Positions 18,817-27,996 of a stretch of 64,000 nt of DNA are shown here, in pieces. The stretch's first letter is position 1. Every line of letters begins with the position of its first letter. Source of the stretch: Aliiruegeria haliotis (GTDB lineage: Bacteria > Pseudomonadota > Alphaproteobacteria > Rhodobacterales > Rhodobacteraceae); the NCBI RefSeq assembly GCF_003003255.1, contig NZ_PVTD01000001.1, positions 248,001 through 312,000 on the forward strand, in the 5' to 3' direction. Under the pieces are notes generated by a model. That model saw only the letters and a list, made by a program, of their open reading frames with translations, did not search any database and was not told the DNA's origin. Made by a program: the position numbers and the translations under genes.

Positions 18817-19257
18817 TCAGCCTTTCTGGGTCAGCAACCCGCCCGTCGCCATCAATGCGAGACCGGCGCCACGGGCCAGCGTCATGGTCTTTTCCGGCGC
18901 TCCGAAGAGCCCGAACTGGTCGATCAGAGCGGCGGAGATCAGCTGCCCGATCAACACGAAGAACACCGCGTTTCCGACACCGAAACGCGGCGCGATCGCG
19001 GTGACGGACAGCACGTAGAACGCGACCAGCGTGCCGGCGAGAAACAGGTACGGGGGGGCGCCCGCGGCCTTCGCCAGTGCTTGTGGCCCGGTGAGCAGGC
19101 AGGCCACGACCGCCACCGAGAGCGCCACGCAGAACAGGATGACGGCCGCCGCCGAAGGTGACCCCATACGCTGGCCCAGTGCCGCGTTCAGCGCCGCGAG
19201 GATCGGTATCCCCACACCCGCCATCAACATGATCGCGGCATAGACATGGTTCGGCAT
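18817..19257 (-). CDS. DMT-superfamily small membrane transporter (YdcZ/DUF606 type)
   Basis: A 146-residue membrane protein with about five hydrophobic segments, from IMLMAGVGIPILAALNAALG at the N-terminus to MTLARGAGLALMATGGLL at the C-terminus. It matches the YdcZ (DUF606) half-size DMT transporters, including the GQLISAALIDQFGLFG segment. Such proteins work as homo- or heterodimers; the cargo is unknown. The ATG at 19257 has GAGGAG 6 nt upstream, and the longer frame before it is not protein-like. It lies 3 nt before the kinase-fold gene and is divergent from the cytochrome pair. Confidence 0.8.
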   Translation of the reverse strand: MPNHVYAAIMLMAGVGIPILAALNAALGQRMGSPSAAAVILFCVALSVAVVACLLTGPQALAKAAGAPPYLFLAGTLVAFYVLSVTAIAPRFGVGNAVFFVLIGQLISAALIDQFGLFGAPEKTMTLARGAGLALMATGGLLTQKG

Positions 19258-19385
19258 CGGAGGCTCCTCTTTACGGCAGCGCCACCCTGCGAGATCCTGT
19301 TTCCCGGGGCAACCCGCCCGCATGACCCAGATCAACGACGTCCCCCCGGTCCGGCGCGAGGATCGGGGCAGCAAGGGAGCCAGCC

Positions 19386-19778
19386 ATGAAGCCACTCGCA
19401 CTCGCGGTCCTGACACTCGTTCCAAGCCTGGCGCTGGCCGATGTGGAGCTTGGGCGGGAAACGTTCCTTGATGCCTGCGCCGATTGCCATGGCGTGGATG
19501 CAAAGGGCGGGGGGCCGAAGGCGGCGCTGCTGTCGGTCAAGGTGCCGGACCTGACGACCTATGCCGCCCGCAACGGTGGCGACTTCGACGCGGTTCGGAT
19601 GATCCACCTGGTCGATGGCCGGGCAGGGCTGTCGGCGCATGGCGGGCCAATGCCCATGTTCGGGGGATTGCTGGCCGGACCTTCGGCGGTCATCGATGGC
19701 CCCGATGGCACACCGGTGAGCACGACCGAACCGATCATGTCGATCACCGAGTGGCTGAAAACGGTCCAGGTCCGCTGA
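19386..19778 (+). CDS. Small periplasmic mono-heme cytochrome c
   Basis: A 130-residue exported c-type cytochrome. The signal peptide ends at LALADVEL. One heme-attachment motif CADCH lies about 14 residues into the mature protein, and GGPMPMFGG near 87-95 supplies the likely axial Met. AAG GGAG sits 7 nt before the ATG. It is followed after a single base by a second, similar cytochrome, so the two probably form an electron-transfer pair made together. No reductase or oxidase subunit is nearby, so the partner cannot be named. Confidence 0.85.
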   Translation: MKPLALAVLTLVPSLALADVELGRETFLDACADCHGVDAKGGGPKAALLSVKVPDLTTYAARNGGDFDAVRMIHLVDGRAGLSAHGGPMPMFGGLLAGPSAVIDGPDGTPVSTTEPIMSITEWLKTVQVR

Positions 19779-19779
19779 C

Positions 19780-20196
19780 ATGAGATACGGTCGCATTTTG
19801 GTGCTGTGTGGCCTGGCGCTCTTCGGCGGACAGGCGCAGGGGCAGGGCAGCGACGGGATGGCGGGAGAGGCTCTGTTCTTTCGCTATTGTGCAACCTGCC
19901 ATGGCGAAAAGGGGCGCGGAGACGGGCCAACAGCGACGGTCCTGTCGGTCAAGCCGCCCGACCTTGGCCTGCTGCGGGAGGCCAACGCGGGCACCTTTCC
20001 GACCGCCAGGATCCTGCGGCGGATCGATGGGCGGGATGTGTTGGTGTCCCACGGAAGCCCGATGCCGATCTATGGCGCCTTTCTCGACGGACAGCAGGTG
20101 GTCCCGGTCGAAACCGATACCGGCACCGTCATGGCGAGTCGTCCCGTGTTGGAAATCCTGCACTGGCTGCAATCCATCCAGCGGACGGGTGGATAG
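19780..20196 (+). CDS. Small periplasmic mono-heme cytochrome c, paralogue of preceding gene
   Basis: A 138-residue exported cytochrome c with signal peptide (to QAQGQG), heme motif CATCH and a distal GSPMPIYG loop matching GGPMPMFG in the gene just upstream. Shared landmarks (K-GP/DGP after the heme motif, LLSVKVPDL versus VLSVKPPDL, the RxxDGR segment) point to an old duplication. Only one base separates the two genes, so they are certainly co-transcribed. Function is inferred only as electron transfer in the periplasm. Confidence 0.85.
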   Translation: MRYGRILVLCGLALFGGQAQGQGSDGMAGEALFFRYCATCHGEKGRGDGPTATVLSVKPPDLGLLREANAGTFPTARILRRIDGRDVLVSHGSPMPIYGAFLDGQQVVPVETDTGTVMASRPVLEILHWLQSIQRTGG

Positions 20197-20233
20197 GCGA
20201 AACCCACGACGTGTCAATTACATGACAGAGCAA

Positions 20234-20248
20234 GTGCATGTTGTGCAC
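20234..20248. promoter_or_regulatory. Inverted repeat GTGCA-N5-TGCAC upstream of the MipA-like gene
   Basis: GTGCA TGTTG TGCAC lies in the AT-richer gap between the second cytochrome gene and the MipA-like gene. Its place and symmetry suit an operator, but no regulator gene is adjacent, so the assignment is weak. Confidence 0.3.
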
Positions 20249-20322
20249 AAAGCTTGAAACGGAGCGCCGCGAGTCTACGATCATTGTATCTGCTTGCGAA
20301 ACACCGATTCGGGGACACCTCC

Positions 20323-21174
20323 TTGACCTACTCGATCCGCATCCTTGCCGCGATTTCTCTCGCGTTGGCCTGCTCAACTGCTGCTGTCGCGCAGGACGTG
20401 CCGACAGCGGAGGCCGTGACCGCGTCGTCGCATCAGGGGCCTCGACCGCTTTCGCAGATCGACCCGAACAGCAATTTCGTGCTGCGGTATGATGTTCGCT
20501 TGGGCGCGCAGACACGTCCGGCGTATTTCGGCTCCGACGAATACGAGGTTCGGCCGGATTTCGCGATCAAGTTCGACTATGCGCGGCTGCGCGGTCTGGG
20601 TGAATACGGCAGCCTGTCCGGCAATTCGACACCGAGCGCCTTCGGCCTGCGCGGATCGCTCCGGTTCATCGGGGCACGCAATTCCGACGATTACGAGGAC
20701 CTCAAGGGGCTCGATGACATCGACGCCAGCCTGGAGCTGGGACTTGGGGTGGTCTATCGCGAACGAAACTTCGAGGCATTCGCCGACGCCCGCTACGGTA
20801 CCTTCGGCCACAATTCCTTCTTCGGCGAGTTCGGGATGGACGGCATTGCCTATCCCACCGACAACTGGGAATTGCGCCTCGGCCCGCGTGTGACCTGGGG
20901 CGGGCAGGGATTTGCAGACACCTACTTCAGCGTGGACAGCCAGGAAGCCCTTGCCAGCGGGATGGACAGGTTCAAGGCCGATGGCGGTATCCTCGGCGCC
21001 GGGTTCGAGGCGACGGCCCGCTACCGTTTCAATGACCTCTGGGGCATCGAGGCCGGCTTGCGCGGTGATCGGATGCTGAACGATGCGGCCAATTCTCCGA
21101 TCACGGAGCGCGGCACGGAAGATCAGTTCCGCCTGCGCATCGGCATCACCCGGGAACTCATCCTGCAATTCTGA
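20323..21174 (+). CDS. MipA/OmpV-family outer-membrane beta-barrel protein
   Basis: A 283-residue exported protein with signal peptide (to AAVAQDVP), then aromatic-rich alternating strands, YFGSDEYEVRPDFAIKFDY near the start and a C-terminal RLRIGITRELILQF ending in phenylalanine, as expected of outer-membrane barrels. The layout fits the MipA/OmpV family, some of whose members scaffold murein synthesis enzymes; others respond to stress. I prefer TTG at 20323 because it puts the signal peptide at the very N-terminus and GGGGA lies 7 nt before it. A TTG at 20254 would add 23 residues. The gene follows the cytochrome pair on the same strand but after a 126-base gap with its own likely promoter. 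Confidence 0.72.
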   Translation: MTYSIRILAAISLALACSTAAVAQDVPTAEAVTASSHQGPRPLSQIDPNSNFVLRYDVRLGAQTRPAYFGSDEYEVRPDFAIKFDYARLRGLGEYGSLSGNSTPSAFGLRGSLRFIGARNSDDYEDLKGLDDIDASLELGLGVVYRERNFEAFADARYGTFGHNSFFGEFGMDGIAYPTDNWELRLGPRVTWGGQGFADTYFSVDSQEALASGMDRFKADGGILGAGFEATARYRFNDLWGIEAGLRGDRMLNDAANSPITERGTEDQFRLRIGITRELILQF

Positions 21175-21216
21175 TCCGAGGCCCCCAGCCCTGGGCAGGC
21201 GCCCCGGAATGGCGCC

Positions 21217-22203
21217 TCAGATGCCTGACCTGATCTTTTCCAGCAACGCGTTGGTCCGGCTCCCCGCGCTCACGTCGCAGGGGTTCGGCGCGTCGTCGAG
21301 GAAATGTGCCACCACCTTTTCCACCAACAGGTGATGGAACGCGGGCTCGTCTGGCAATTCGATCGTGCGGGTCTCGCCCGCCATGTCGATGGTGATCTCG
21401 CAGGGGCGGAAAAAGCCCATGGAGGCCGAGCCCTTGCTGCCGTGGATCGTCACGACCTCCTCGTCTCGTCCGGTGGAATAGGCGCAGAGCCCGACCGCCG
21501 GGAAGGCGCCGAAATCAAGGATGTAGCTCACCAGATCCTCCGCCTCGTAGGTGCCGCCCTGCTGCTTCTTCAGCCCGGTGACTCCAATCGGGGCACCGAA
21601 GGCATGGTCGAGCCAGTCGAGCGTATGGGATTGCATGTCGGTGAACAGACCGCCGCCGCCAATGGCGGGATCGATCTTCCAGGGCTGGTCCGGGCCTGAC
21701 CCTGTCGGGCGGAAATGCCGGACCTCGACCATCCGCACATCGCCGATGGTGCCATCCGTTGCGATCTCCCGCAGTTTCTCGAACCGTGGCAGGGCGCGGC
21801 GGTAGTAGGCGACCGACAGCTTCCGCCCGGTGCGCTTGACCGCGTCCCCCATTGCGGCACATTCGGCCGGGTTCATCGCCATGGGTTTCTCCACCAACAC
21901 GTCCTTGCCGGCTTCCATGGCGCGGATAGCATAGTCAGCATGGGAGGAGGGCGGCGTCGCGACATAGACCGCGCTGACCTCCGGATCGTGGATCAGGGCA
22001 TCGGCGTCATCCGTGGAGCGGGGCACGTTGTGGCGGGCGGCATAATCGGCGGCTTTGGCACCGTCGCGCCGCATGACATTGACGATGCTGGAGCGGTCGA
22101 CATTCTGCAGACCCGGGCCGCTCTTGACCTCCGTCACGTCCCCGCACCCGAGGATTCCCCAGCGGACGGCGCCGGTGTGCGGGCTGGATGATCTGTCTGA
22201 CAT
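21217..22203 (-). CDS. Gfo/Idh/MocA-family NAD(P)-dependent oxidoreductase
   Basis: A 328-residue cytoplasmic dehydrogenase-like protein. The Rossmann fingerprint is GILGCGDVTE near 16-25. YVATPPSSHADYA and the catalytic EKPMAMNPAE (Lys of the EKP motif) follow, then a C-terminal alpha/beta domain. Members oxidise or reduce sugars, inositols and related polyols; this substrate is not identifiable. AAGGAG lies 6 nt before the ATG at 22203. It is followed on the opposite strand, converging, by the MipA-like gene, and preceded on the same strand by the FAD oxidase with a short gap, so the two may share a transcript. Confidence 0.85.
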   Translation of the reverse strand: MSDRSSSPHTGAVRWGILGCGDVTEVKSGPGLQNVDRSSIVNVMRRDGAKAADYAARHNVPRSTDDADALIHDPEVSAVYVATPPSSHADYAIRAMEAGKDVLVEKPMAMNPAECAAMGDAVKRTGRKLSVAYYRRALPRFEKLREIATDGTIGDVRMVEVRHFRPTGSGPDQPWKIDPAIGGGGLFTDMQSHTLDWLDHAFGAPIGVTGLKKQQGGTYEAEDLVSYILDFGAFPAVGLCAYSTGRDEEVVTIHGSKGSASMGFFRPCEITIDMAGETRTIELPDEPAFHHLLVEKVVAHFLDDAPNPCDVSAGSRTNALLEKIRSGI

Positions 22204-22267
22204 GGGGTCTCCTTCGGTTCGGGTTTCGCGGGAGACTAGCGCGGTCCGTTCGGCCCTGCCATGCCCC

Positions 22268-23581
22268 TCACAGCCTGTCGCGCATCGAGTACCAGAGCAT
22301 CGCCAGCACCAGCAAGGGCGTGCGCAGCGCAGTGCCGCCGGGGAAGCGTGGCGTGGGAACAGAGGCCATCACGTCGAACCGTTCGGCCTGCCCGGAAATG
22401 GCCTCCGCCGCGATCTGCCCGGCGAGCGTCGCCATCGCCAGCCCATGCCCGGAATAGCCCGACAGGCTCAGGATATTGCCCGCCAGCCGCTCGAAATGCG
22501 GCATCCGGTTCATGGTGATCGCAAGCGTGCCCCCCCAGGCATGGTCGAGCCTGACCCCTTTCAACTGCGGAAAGATCTGCAACATCGGCTTCGTGACAAG
22601 CGCGCGTATGTCGGAGGGGAAGCGGTAGCCATATGTCTCGGCCCCGCCAAAAAGCAGCCGGTGATCGTCCGAAAAGCGGAAGTAGTTGACGACGAACTTG
22701 CTGTCCGCGACCGCGTGGTTGTTCCGGATGAAGCTTTCCTGCCTGTCCGGGTCCATCGGCTCGGTCGCCACGATGTAGTTGTTGATCGGCATGACGCGCG
22801 CGGCGACTTTCGAATTCAGCCCGCCGAGGTAGCCGTTGCAGGCCAGCACCACGTGCCCCGCAGTGATCTCTGCCGCCTCCGTGCGGACCAGTGCCGGGCT
22901 GCCCTCGGGCATCTCCGTCACCTTGGAGCCTTCGAAGATCCGCACCCCGGCCGCCTGCGCCATCCGCGCGAGCCCAAGTGCGAATTGCAACGGGTCGATA
23001 TGGCCCGCGCCCATGTCTATGGTGCCGCCATGATAGGCCGGCGAGCCCACGAGGTCCCGGATCTCGTCCCGCTCGATGCCGCGGATCTTGTCGTAGCCGT
23101 ACTCGTCCTGAAGCTTTTTCGCGTAGTCGAGGCTGTGGGGGACATAGCGGGCGCGGTGGTCGGCATGGATGATGCCGTCGTGGAAGGTGCAATCCATGGA
23201 CGGATCGCGGGAGAGGTCCCGCACCAGTTGCACGGATTGCGCCGCGATGTCCCAGAGCTTGCGCGCGTGGTCCTTGCCCAGCGTCGCCTCAAGCTCGTCC
23301 TGCTCCACGCGCTGTCCCATGCCGGCTTGCCCGCCATTGCGCCCAGAGGCGCCGAACCCGACGCGTTGCGCCTCCAGCAGGATGACGGAGTAGCCGCGCT
23401 GCGCCAGGTGAAGCGCCGTCGACAGGCCGGTGAACCCGGCGCCGATCACACAGACATCGGCGGCCATGGCCCCGCGGGCCTCCGGAAAGGGGGGCAGGGG
23501 CCTGGCCGCTGCCGCGTAGTAGGAATGCGGGTACTCGCCGGGCGTGTCATTTGCGGTGAGCAGGTCGAGACCTTTGGACAT
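22268..23581 (-). CDS. FAD-dependent amine oxidase (gamma-glutamylputrescine oxidase-like)
   Basis: A 437-residue DAO-type flavoenzyme. The FAD-binding motif is VIGAGFTGLSTALHL near 45-59, GFGASGRNGGQAG follows as in PuuB/OrdL enzymes, and the C-terminus has LSGYSGHGLAMATLAG contacting flavin. Family members oxidise gamma-glutamylputrescine or other secondary or primary amines with O2, giving an aldehyde and H2O2. A second, divergent copy lies at 33.3 kb beside the potFGHI genes, so the two may have different amine substrates. This copy is separate from the polyamine operon, next to a Gfo/Idh/MocA dehydrogenase. The start ATG at 23581 yields the family's usual N-terminal polar extension. Confidence 0.83.
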   Translation of the reverse strand: MSKGLDLLTANDTPGEYPHSYYAAAARPLPPFPEARGAMAADVCVIGAGFTGLSTALHLAQRGYSVILLEAQRVGFGASGRNGGQAGMGQRVEQDELEATLGKDHARKLWDIAAQSVQLVRDLSRDPSMDCTFHDGIIHADHRARYVPHSLDYAKKLQDEYGYDKIRGIERDEIRDLVGSPAYHGGTIDMGAGHIDPLQFALGLARMAQAAGVRIFEGSKVTEMPEGSPALVRTEAAEITAGHVVLACNGYLGGLNSKVAARVMPINNYIVATEPMDPDRQESFIRNNHAVADSKFVVNYFRFSDDHRLLFGGAETYGYRFPSDIRALVTKPMLQIFPQLKGVRLDHAWGGTLAITMNRMPHFERLAGNILSLSGYSGHGLAMATLAGQIAAEAISGQAERFDVMASVPTPRFPGGTALRTPLLVLAMLWYSMRDRL

Positions 23582-23688
23582 GGCTGGGACTCCGTGGACG
23601 CCATTGGCGCTGCAACTGTGCTGGGCCGGTTTTAGGGAATGCCGTTCGGCTGTGCTATCTTTCCCCCGCGTGAACAGGAGAGAGTGAC

Positions 23689-24855
23689 ATGACCACGACG
23701 GTGCTGGTGGGAACCACCAAGGGCGTGTTTCTGGTCGGTGCGGCGGACGGCCGGACGGGCTGGAAGGTGCGCGGGCCTTTCTGCGACGGCTGGTCGATCA
23801 ATCATGTGATCGGCGATCCCGACACGGGCATGATCTGGGCCGCGGGTGGCGGCGAGTGGGAGGGCGCGGGCGTCTGGCGGTCTTCGGATCTGGGGGAGAG
23901 CTGGGAGCTCACCAAGCTCGCCAATGGCCAGCGCAATGGCTGGATCGTCGACAATCCGGAGGAGGCAAAGCTCTTTGGCATGGAGCCCGAGCCCGAAGCG
24001 CCCTTCACCGGCGCGGTGGAGACCATCTGGTCGCTCGGGCTGTCCCACGGCACGTTGCACGCCGGGGTCAAACCGGCCGGGCTCTACAGCAGCGAGGATG
24101 GCGGGCTGAGTTTCGCGTCGGTAGAGGCCCTGAACGGGCACGATTCGCGGCCCGGCTGGAATCCCGGCGCGGCTGGCCTCGTGTTGCACACGATCGTCTC
24201 CGATCCCGCCGATCCGGCGAAACTCTGGGTCGGGATCTCGGCGGCCGGGGTCTTTGCAACCGAAGATGGCGGGGCGAGCTGGGACCGGCGCAACCGCCTG
24301 TCCAACGTCGAGATCGCCGAGGCCCACGCGCCCCATCCCGGTCACGATCCGCTGGCCGAGGACGGCGAGGTCGGGCAATGCGTGCACAACATGGTGCTTG
24401 CGCCGGGCGGTGGCGATCTGCTCTACCAGCAGAACCACCACGGGGTGTTCCGCAGCACCGACGGCGGACGTAGCTGGGACGACGTGACAGAGGGGCTGCC
24501 CTCCACGTTCGGCTTCCCGATTGCCGTGCATCCCCGCGACCCGAAGACGATCTGGACCCTGCCGCTCAATGGCGATTCCGTCGGACGTTTTCCGCCCGAC
24601 GCCTCGGCGGCCGTATGGCGGTCGCGCGATGGCGGCGGGACATGGGAGAAGAAGCAGTCGGGATTGCCGGTGTCGGATTGCTACTTCACCGTGCTGCGCC
24701 AAGCGATGGCGACCGACCGGCAGGACCCGGTCGGCGTTTATTTCGGCACCAACAGCGGCACCGTCTTTGCCAGTGCCGACGAGGGGGAAAGCTGGGAACC
24801 CGCCGCGCAACACCTGCCGACGATCCTGAGCGTAGAGGTTCTGGGTCAGGCGTGA
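23689..24855 (+). CDS. Asp-box (BNR) beta-propeller protein
   Basis: A 388-residue cytoplasmic protein with at least four Asp-box (BNR) repeats, S-x-D-x-G-x-S/T-W: SSDLGESWEL, ATEDGGASWDR, STDGGRSWDD, SRDGGGTWEK and SADEGESWEP. These are found in sialidases and in non-enzymatic propellers such as Ycf48. The sialidase arginine triad is not evident, so I do not call it a glycosidase. It starts at the ATG in GAGTGACATG with GGAGAG a few bases upstream. It stands alone, divergent from the FAD oxidase. Function unknown; a binding or assembly role is plausible. Confidence 0.75.
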   Translation: MTTTVLVGTTKGVFLVGAADGRTGWKVRGPFCDGWSINHVIGDPDTGMIWAAGGGEWEGAGVWRSSDLGESWELTKLANGQRNGWIVDNPEEAKLFGMEPEPEAPFTGAVETIWSLGLSHGTLHAGVKPAGLYSSEDGGLSFASVEALNGHDSRPGWNPGAAGLVLHTIVSDPADPAKLWVGISAAGVFATEDGGASWDRRNRLSNVEIAEAHAPHPGHDPLAEDGEVGQCVHNMVLAPGGGDLLYQQNHHGVFRSTDGGRSWDDVTEGLPSTFGFPIAVHPRDPKTIWTLPLNGDSVGRFPPDASAAVWRSRDGGGTWEKKQSGLPVSDCYFTVLRQAMATDRQDPVGVYFGTNSGTVFASADEGESWEPAAQHLPTILSVEVLGQA

Positions 24856-25103
24856 TGCGGGCCGAATGTCACCGGGCGGGCGCGCGTTCGCGCTGCGGGT
24901 TAGCTGTGCGGGGCTGATGCCGCGCGGACCGGCAGCGCGGCTGTGGCCAAGGCTCTCGCGCCCTTGCTGAGCCAATCGCGGGCAGGGAAGGGCTGGCAGG
25001 ATGCCGACGCCTGCATCGTATCTCGCGGGCCGCCCGGTCGAACCTCCGGGCGACGCGCTGTCGTGGGATATGCTGCCCGCACGGGCCGGGGCAGCACGTC
25101 GCA

Positions 25104-26495
25104 TTACGCGTAGAGACCCTTGTCCCTGATCTCCGCCAGCGTCAGGTCGAGCGCTTTCACCGCCCGGTCCATCAGGCTGTCGACGTCCGCCCGGGTCATC
25201 AGCAGCGGAGGCGCGATGATCATCCGGTCACCGACATGGCGCATGATCAGGTTGTTGTCGAAGCAGTGACCCCGGCAAATCAGCCCCACGGTGCCCTTGT
25301 CGGCGGCAAAGGGTGCCCGGGCGGCCTTGTCAGGGGTCATGGCGACAGAGGCCATGAAGCCCTGGATCTGCGCCTCGCCGATCAGCGGGTGGTCGGCCAG
25401 TTGCTCCCACTTCTCCTTGAGGTAGGGGCCGGTGACGGAGGCCACGTTCTCGACCATCTGTTCCTCTTCGAGGATGCGCAGGTTCTCCAGCGCCACGGCG
25501 CAGGACACCGGGTGGCCGGAATAGGTGTAGCCGTGGTTGAAATCGCCCGCCTCGGCGACGGTATTGGCAACCTCGTCACAGACGATGGAGGCGCCGATCG
25601 GCGCGTAGCCGGAGGAAAGGCCCTTGGCGACCGTCATGATGTGCGGCCGGATATCGTAGGTTTCCGACCCGAACATCTTGCCGGTGCGGCCGAACCCGCA
25701 GATCACCTCGTCGGCGATCAGCAGGATCTCGTGCGCGTCACAGATGCGCTGGATCTCCGGCCAGTAGGTTGCAGGCGGAATGATCACGCCGCCGGCGCCT
25801 TGGATCGGCTCGGCGATGAAGGCGGCAACCTTGTCCTCGCCCAGTTCGGCGATCTTCGCCTCCAGTTCCCGGGCTCGGGCGAGGCCGAACTCCTCCGGCG
25901 TCATCTCGCCGCCCTCGGCGTACCAGTTCGGCTGGCCGATGTGCACGATATCGGCAATCGGCAATCCGCCCTGCGCGTGCATTGGCTGCATTCCCCCAAG
26001 CGAGGCGCCGGCCATGGTGGAGCCGTGATAGGCATTTTCGCGGCTGATGATGACCTTCTTCTCCGGCTTGCCCTTCGCCGCCCAGTAGTGCCGCACAAGG
26101 CGCACGTTGGTGTCGTTGGCATCCGAACCGCCCGAGGCGTAGAACACGTGGTTCAGGTCGCCCGGCGCCATCTCTGCCAGCTTCTGGCTGAGCGCGATGA
26201 CGGGAACGTGGGAGGTCTGGAAGAAGGTGTTGTAGTAGGGCAGTTCCTTCATCTGGCGCGCGGCCACGTCGGCGATGCTGTCCCAGCCATAGCCGATATT
26301 GACACACCACAGCCCCGCCATCGCGTCGAGGATCTGGTGGCCCTCGGTGTCGGTCAGGGTGAGGCCCTTCGCGGACTTGATGATCCGCGCGCCCTTCTGC
26401 GCCAGTTCGGCGCCGGCGGTGAACGGGTGCATGTGATGCGCGGCGTCGATGGCCTGCAACTCGGCGGTGGGCGGGTGGTTGGTGATCATGTTCAT
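25104..26495 (-). CDS. spuC: Class III aminotransferase, putrescine:pyruvate type
   Basis: PLP-dependent omega-aminotransferase. The 463-residue protein carries YASGGSDANDT (cofactor phosphate site), ISRENAYHGST, the Asp of LIADEVICGFGRTG and the PLP lysine in TVAKGLSSGYAP. Length and segments such as HHMHPFT and YAPPL-type ends match SpuC-like putrescine/spermidine aminotransferases. Its position 29 bases downstream of a gamma-glutamylputrescine-synthetase-like gene and near potFGHI supports a polyamine substrate; beta-alanine or GABA transaminase activity is the main alternative. The ATG at 26495 follows AAGGA at 9 nt. It is the last gene of the gntR-puuA-spuC run on the minus strand. Confidence 0.82.
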   Translation of the reverse strand: MNMITNHPPTAELQAIDAAHHMHPFTAGAELAQKGARIIKSAKGLTLTDTEGHQILDAMAGLWCVNIGYGWDSIADVAARQMKELPYYNTFFQTSHVPVIALSQKLAEMAPGDLNHVFYASGGSDANDTNVRLVRHYWAAKGKPEKKVIISRENAYHGSTMAGASLGGMQPMHAQGGLPIADIVHIGQPNWYAEGGEMTPEEFGLARARELEAKIAELGEDKVAAFIAEPIQGAGGVIIPPATYWPEIQRICDAHEILLIADEVICGFGRTGKMFGSETYDIRPHIMTVAKGLSSGYAPIGASIVCDEVANTVAEAGDFNHGYTYSGHPVSCAVALENLRILEEEQMVENVASVTGPYLKEKWEQLADHPLIGEAQIQGFMASVAMTPDKAARAPFAADKGTVGLICRGHCFDNNLIMRHVGDRMIIAPPLLMTRADVDSLMDRAVKALDLTLAEIRDKGLYA

Positions 26496-26524
26496 TGTCG
26501 CGATCCTTTCGTCAGCGCGGGCCA

Positions 26525-27895
26525 TCAGGCATTCAGCAGCAGGTGCTGGCGTTCCCACGGGGAAATTTCCCGTTTGTATTCATCATGTTCGGCGTGCTTG
26601 ATGTCGGAGTAGAGTTGGCAGAACTCTCGTCCCAGCACGTCGCGCAGCTCATGTTCCTCGTCAAAAAGCTCCAGCGCGGCGGCGAGCCCCTGCGGCAGAT
26701 TGTTTTCGCTCTCGTAGACCTCGTGCAGCGCGATTTCCCGCGGCTCGATCCGGTTCAGCATGCCGAGGTAGCCGCAGGCAAGGCTGGCGGCGATGGCAAG
26801 GTAGGGGTTGGTGTCGATGCCGATCACGCGGTTTTCGACGCGCCGTGCCCCCGGCTTGGAGTTCGGCACCCGAAGACCGGTCGTGCGGTTGTCCATGCCC
26901 CATTCAAGGTTCGTGGGCGCGCTCATTCCCTCGGCGTTGAACCGGCGGAAGGAGTTCACATAGGGCGCCAGCATCGGAACGACGTGCATCAGGTAGTGTT
27001 GCGATCCGCCGATGAAATGCCGGAAGGCATCCGTCTCGCTGCCGTCCTCCTTGGAGAAGATGTTGCGGCCGGCGGTGTCGACAATGCTCTGGTGGATGTG
27101 CATGGCGCTGCCCGGCTCGTCGCGCATCGGCTTGGCCATGAAGGTCGCGAAAACACCGTTCTTCAGCGCCGCTTCGCGGATGGTGCGTTTGAAGTAGAAG
27201 ACGTGATCGGCCTGCTTCAGGGGGTCGCCATGCAGCAGGTTGATCTCGATCTGCCCGGCACCGCCTTCCTGGATGACGGTGTCGATCTCCAGACCCTGTG
27301 CCTCTGCGTAGTCATAGATCGTGTCGATCACGTCGCCGTATTCATCGACCGCGACCATGGAATAGGCCTGACGGGATGCGCCCTTGCGGCCGGTGCGGCC
27401 GAGCGGTGGCTCGATCGGTTCATTCGGGTCGGTGTTGGGCTTGGTGAGGTAGAATTCCAGCTCCGGCGCCACCACGGGCTTCCAGCCCTTGTCGGCATAG
27501 AGCCCGAGCACACGCTTGAGCACGTTGCGCGGCGAGACGCCCAGCGGTTCGCCCTCCCGGGTTTCCATGTCGCAGATGACCTGAAGCGTCGGATCGTCCG
27601 CCCAGGGGGCCGCGCTGGCCGTGGACATGTCCGGGCGCAGAACCACGTCCTTCTCCAGCCACTGGTCCTCGATCTCCATGTCGACGTATTCGCCGGAGAC
27701 GGTCTGGTAGAAGAGCGAGATCGGCAGGAAGAAGGTTTCGTCTGGCTTGAACTTGTGGCTCGGCATCGCCTTGCCACGCGACATGCCGACGGTGTCGGGG
27801 ATGATAGCCTCGACCTCCTCCAGCCGGCGTTCGCCGAGATAGTCCAGGAAAGGTTCGGGCAGATCGCTGATCCAGCTGGTCGTGTATCGTGGCAT
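26525..27895 (-). CDS. puuA: Glutamine-synthetase-family gamma-glutamylpolyamine synthetase
   Basis: ATP-dependent ligase of the glutamine synthetase fold, predicted to join glutamate to putrescine or another amine as the first step of the gamma-glutamyl pathway. The 456-residue protein has GAGQIEINLLHGDPLKQAD (metal and glutamate site), AMHIHQS (ATP site) and the late NRTTGLRVP segment with the conserved Arg. Catalytic-domain order is normal. The context (polyamine importer, aminotransferase, two PuuB-like oxidases) argues for PuuA/SpuI rather than GlnA. The start at 27895 (MPRYTTSWISD) lacks a strong ribosome-binding site; longer starts run into the operator-like palindrome at 27956-27973. 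Confidence 0.85.
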   Translation of the reverse strand: MPRYTTSWISDLPEPFLDYLGERRLEEVEAIIPDTVGMSRGKAMPSHKFKPDETFFLPISLFYQTVSGEYVDMEIEDQWLEKDVVLRPDMSTASAAPWADDPTLQVICDMETREGEPLGVSPRNVLKRVLGLYADKGWKPVVAPELEFYLTKPNTDPNEPIEPPLGRTGRKGASRQAYSMVAVDEYGDVIDTIYDYAEAQGLEIDTVIQEGGAGQIEINLLHGDPLKQADHVFYFKRTIREAALKNGVFATFMAKPMRDEPGSAMHIHQSIVDTAGRNIFSKEDGSETDAFRHFIGGSQHYLMHVVPMLAPYVNSFRRFNAEGMSAPTNLEWGMDNRTTGLRVPNSKPGARRVENRVIGIDTNPYLAIAASLACGYLGMLNRIEPREIALHEVYESENNLPQGLAAALELFDEEHELRDVLGREFCQLYSDIKHAEHDEYKREISPWERQHLLLNA

Positions 27896-27955
27896 GATGC
27901 GGGCACTCGTCGGGTGTGGGGAGGGGCGAGGGGGCAGGGCCCGGACGCGTTGCGC

Positions 27956-27973
27956 GAATTTATGATCAAATTC
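27956..27973. promoter_or_regulatory. Palindrome GAATTT-N6-AAATTC, candidate GntR operator
   Basis: GAATTT ATGATC AAATTC sits about 60 bases upstream of puuA and just after the gntR stop codon. Its core TATGATCAAA differs by one base from the perfect palindrome at 28772-28781 on the other side of gntR. Two related sites around an FCD-type GntR gene suggest the regulator's own binding sites. Confidence 0.5.
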
Positions 27974-27996
27974 CAACGGGAGTCAATCGACCACGC

